A stretch of 12,418 nt of DNA, from positions 1-12,418 of the forward strand of contig JADFKG010000046.1 in NCBI GenBank assembly GCA_022565075.1. The letters run 5' to 3'. Below, in pieces: positions 11,426-12,418 of the stretch. Numbering within the stretch: the stretch's first letter is position 1; the number at the start of each line of letters is the position of its first letter. The position numbers and the translations under genes were made by a program. The DNA comes from Chloroflexota bacterium (GTDB taxonomy: Bacteria > Chloroflexota > Dehalococcoidia > SM23-28-2 > RBG-16-64-32). The notes beneath the pieces are model-generated. The model worked only from the letters and a program-made list of their open reading frames with translations, had not been told where the DNA came from and made no database searches.

Positions 11426-12363
11426 TGGCCTACGACTCGATCCTTGACGCCATCGGCAACACGCCGCTGGTACGGCTGAACCACTTCAGCCCCAGGCCGG
11501 GCGTCAGCGTCTACGTCAAGCTGGAAGGCTACAACCCGACTGGCAGCGTCAAGGACCGCATCGCCCTCTTCATGATCCGCGCCGCCGAAGAGGCCGGTGA
11601 GCTGCAGCCGGGCCAGACCGTGCTCGAGCCGACCAGCGGCAACACCGGCATCAGCCTGGCGATGGTCTGCCGCATGAAGGGCTATCCGCTGCTCTGCGTC
11701 CTGCCGGACAACGTGACGCCCGAGCGCGAGGCGTTGCTCCGTGCCTTCGGCGCTGATGTCGTCTATGCGGAGAACGCGACCAGCACCAACGACGCCGTCT
11801 TCAAGGCGCAGCAGATGGTCCGTGACGAGCCGGGACGCTACTTCATGCCGTACCAGTACGGCAACGAGAACAACCCGCGCGCCCACTACGAGACGACGGG
11901 CCCCGAAATCCTCCGCGACGTGCCGGAGGTCAGCGTCTTCGTTGCCGGTCTCGGCACGGGCGGCACTCTAACCGGCGTCGGGCGCTACCTCAAGGACAAC
12001 CTCAGCGACGTCAAGGTCATCGCCGCCGTGCCGCACCCGGGCGACCTGGTGCAGGGGCTGCGCGCGCTCGAAGAAGGGTTCATCCCGCCGGTGCTCGATG
12101 AGTCCGTCCTGGACGGCCGCATCGTAGTCGATTCAGTGTCCTCGTTTCACATGACGAAAGAGCTGATGCAGAAGGAAGCGATCTTCGCCGGCATCTCCTC
12201 CGGCGCCGTGCTCAAGGTGGCCGTTCGCATCGCCGAGCGGCTGGAGAGCGGCCACGTCGTGGCGCTTCTGGCCGACGGTGGCTGGAAGTACCTCTCGACC
12301 GAGCTGTGGAGCCGCGACTACGACGAGACGCCAGAAGAGACGCAGGGCACGATCTGGTGGTAA
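11425..12363 (+). CDS. cysM: Cysteine synthase of the CysM type, predicted O-phosphoserine and CysO dependent
   Basis: This is a 312-residue fold-type-II PLP enzyme. It resembles Mycobacterium tuberculosis CysM rather than CysK: the N-terminus is YDSILDAIGNTPLV, the PLP lysine is K43 in TGSVKDR, and the loop is EPTSGNTGIS. The stretch LRALEEGF contains R213, which aligns with the arginine (R220 in M. tuberculosis) that selects O-phosphoserine. The LLADGGWKYLST and final GTIWW match the mycobacterial C-terminal tail that closes the active site and contacts CysO. The enzyme is therefore predicted to make cysteine from O-phosphoserine and CysO thiocarboxylate. ATG 11425 is preferred to the in-frame TTG at 11410, as the family starts at the YDS region. 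Its own Shine-Dalgarno is poor, so since the RAYT insertion it may depend on coupling to the RAYT stop. Confidence 0.93.
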   Translation: MAYDSILDAIGNTPLVRLNHFSPRPGVSVYVKLEGYNPTGSVKDRIALFMIRAAEEAGELQPGQTVLEPTSGNTGISLAMVCRMKGYPLLCVLPDNVTPEREALLRAFGADVVYAENATSTNDAVFKAQQMVRDEPGRYFMPYQYGNENNPRAHYETTGPEILRDVPEVSVFVAGLGTGGTLTGVGRYLKDNLSDVKVIAAVPHPGDLVQGLRALEEGFIPPVLDESVLDGRIVVDSVSSFHMTKELMQKEAIFAGISSGAVLKVAVRIAERLESGHVVALLADGGWKYLSTELWSRDYDETPEETQGTIWW

Positions 12364-12376
12364 CGGAGCGCCTCTG

Positions 12377-12418
12377 ATGGGCCGCACGCTGATGTACGCT
12401 GCGATCACGGCGCTTGCC
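12377..12418 (+). CDS. Start of an unidentified gene, cut by the window end
   Basis: ATG 12377 opens a frame of 14 codons to the window edge (MGRTLMYAAITALA), with GGAGCG (12365-12370) 6 bases upstream and only 13 bases after the cysM stop. The basic first residues followed by a hydrophobic run could be a signal peptide or a first membrane segment. The product cannot be identified. Co-transcription with cysM is likely. Confidence 0.45.
   Translation, partial: MGRTLMYAAITALA

Noticed and set aside
1..12418. CRISPR arrays, tRNA or rRNA genes
   Set aside because: I saw no regularly spaced direct repeats and no tRNA or rRNA-like sequence in the window.

Overview
The window is GC-rich bacterial DNA with every recognised gene on the plus strand. 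It reads as one assimilatory sulfur locus, from sulfate activation to cysteine and probably homocysteine. The source is most likely a Chloroflexota bacterium. The hints are a dockerin-like tail, a short acidic protein with a motif I associate with that phylum, and an APS-reductase route combined with mycobacterial-type CysO/CysM genes. This placement is an inference and no marker gene is present.

Layout. Positions 1-227 hold the end of a dockerin-like protein. Positions 228-567 are a regulatory leader with a promoter, a SAM-I riboswitch (299-398), an intrinsic terminator (409-438) and a further strong hairpin. The leader controls a three-gene unit: a threonine-synthase-family PLP enzyme, a NIL-domain protein and a CysO-like sulfur carrier. 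A small protein of unknown role follows. Next comes the sulfate reduction block, which has its own promoter: siroheme sulfite reductase, APS reductase, ATP sulfurylase and an overlapping NptA-like permease. The last block is an Rrf2 regulator, cysK, a sulfur carrier fused to its ThiF/MoeB activating enzyme, cysO and cysM. A REP-associated transposase (RAYT), flanked by an inverted pair of REP hairpins, has inserted between cysO and cysM. The first bases of another gene close the window.

How the genes fit together. Sulfate is taken up (perhaps by the permease), activated to APS by Sat, reduced to sulfite by CysH and to sulfide by Sir. CysK can use sulfide with O-acetylserine. The carrier/E1/CysM set matches the known mycobacterial route, in which a carrier thiocarboxylate gives sulfur to O-phosphoserine. 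The most interesting inference is that the SAM-riboswitch unit is a parallel branch, in which a fold-type-II 'threonine synthase' uses O-phosphohomoserine and a carrier thiocarboxylate to make homocysteine. SAM control, the methionine-linked NIL domain and the carrier gene all point to methionine rather than threonine.

All three carrier domains have residues after the Gly-Gly, so each would need trimming. No JAMM/Mec peptidase, serine acetyltransferase or APS kinase is present in the window.
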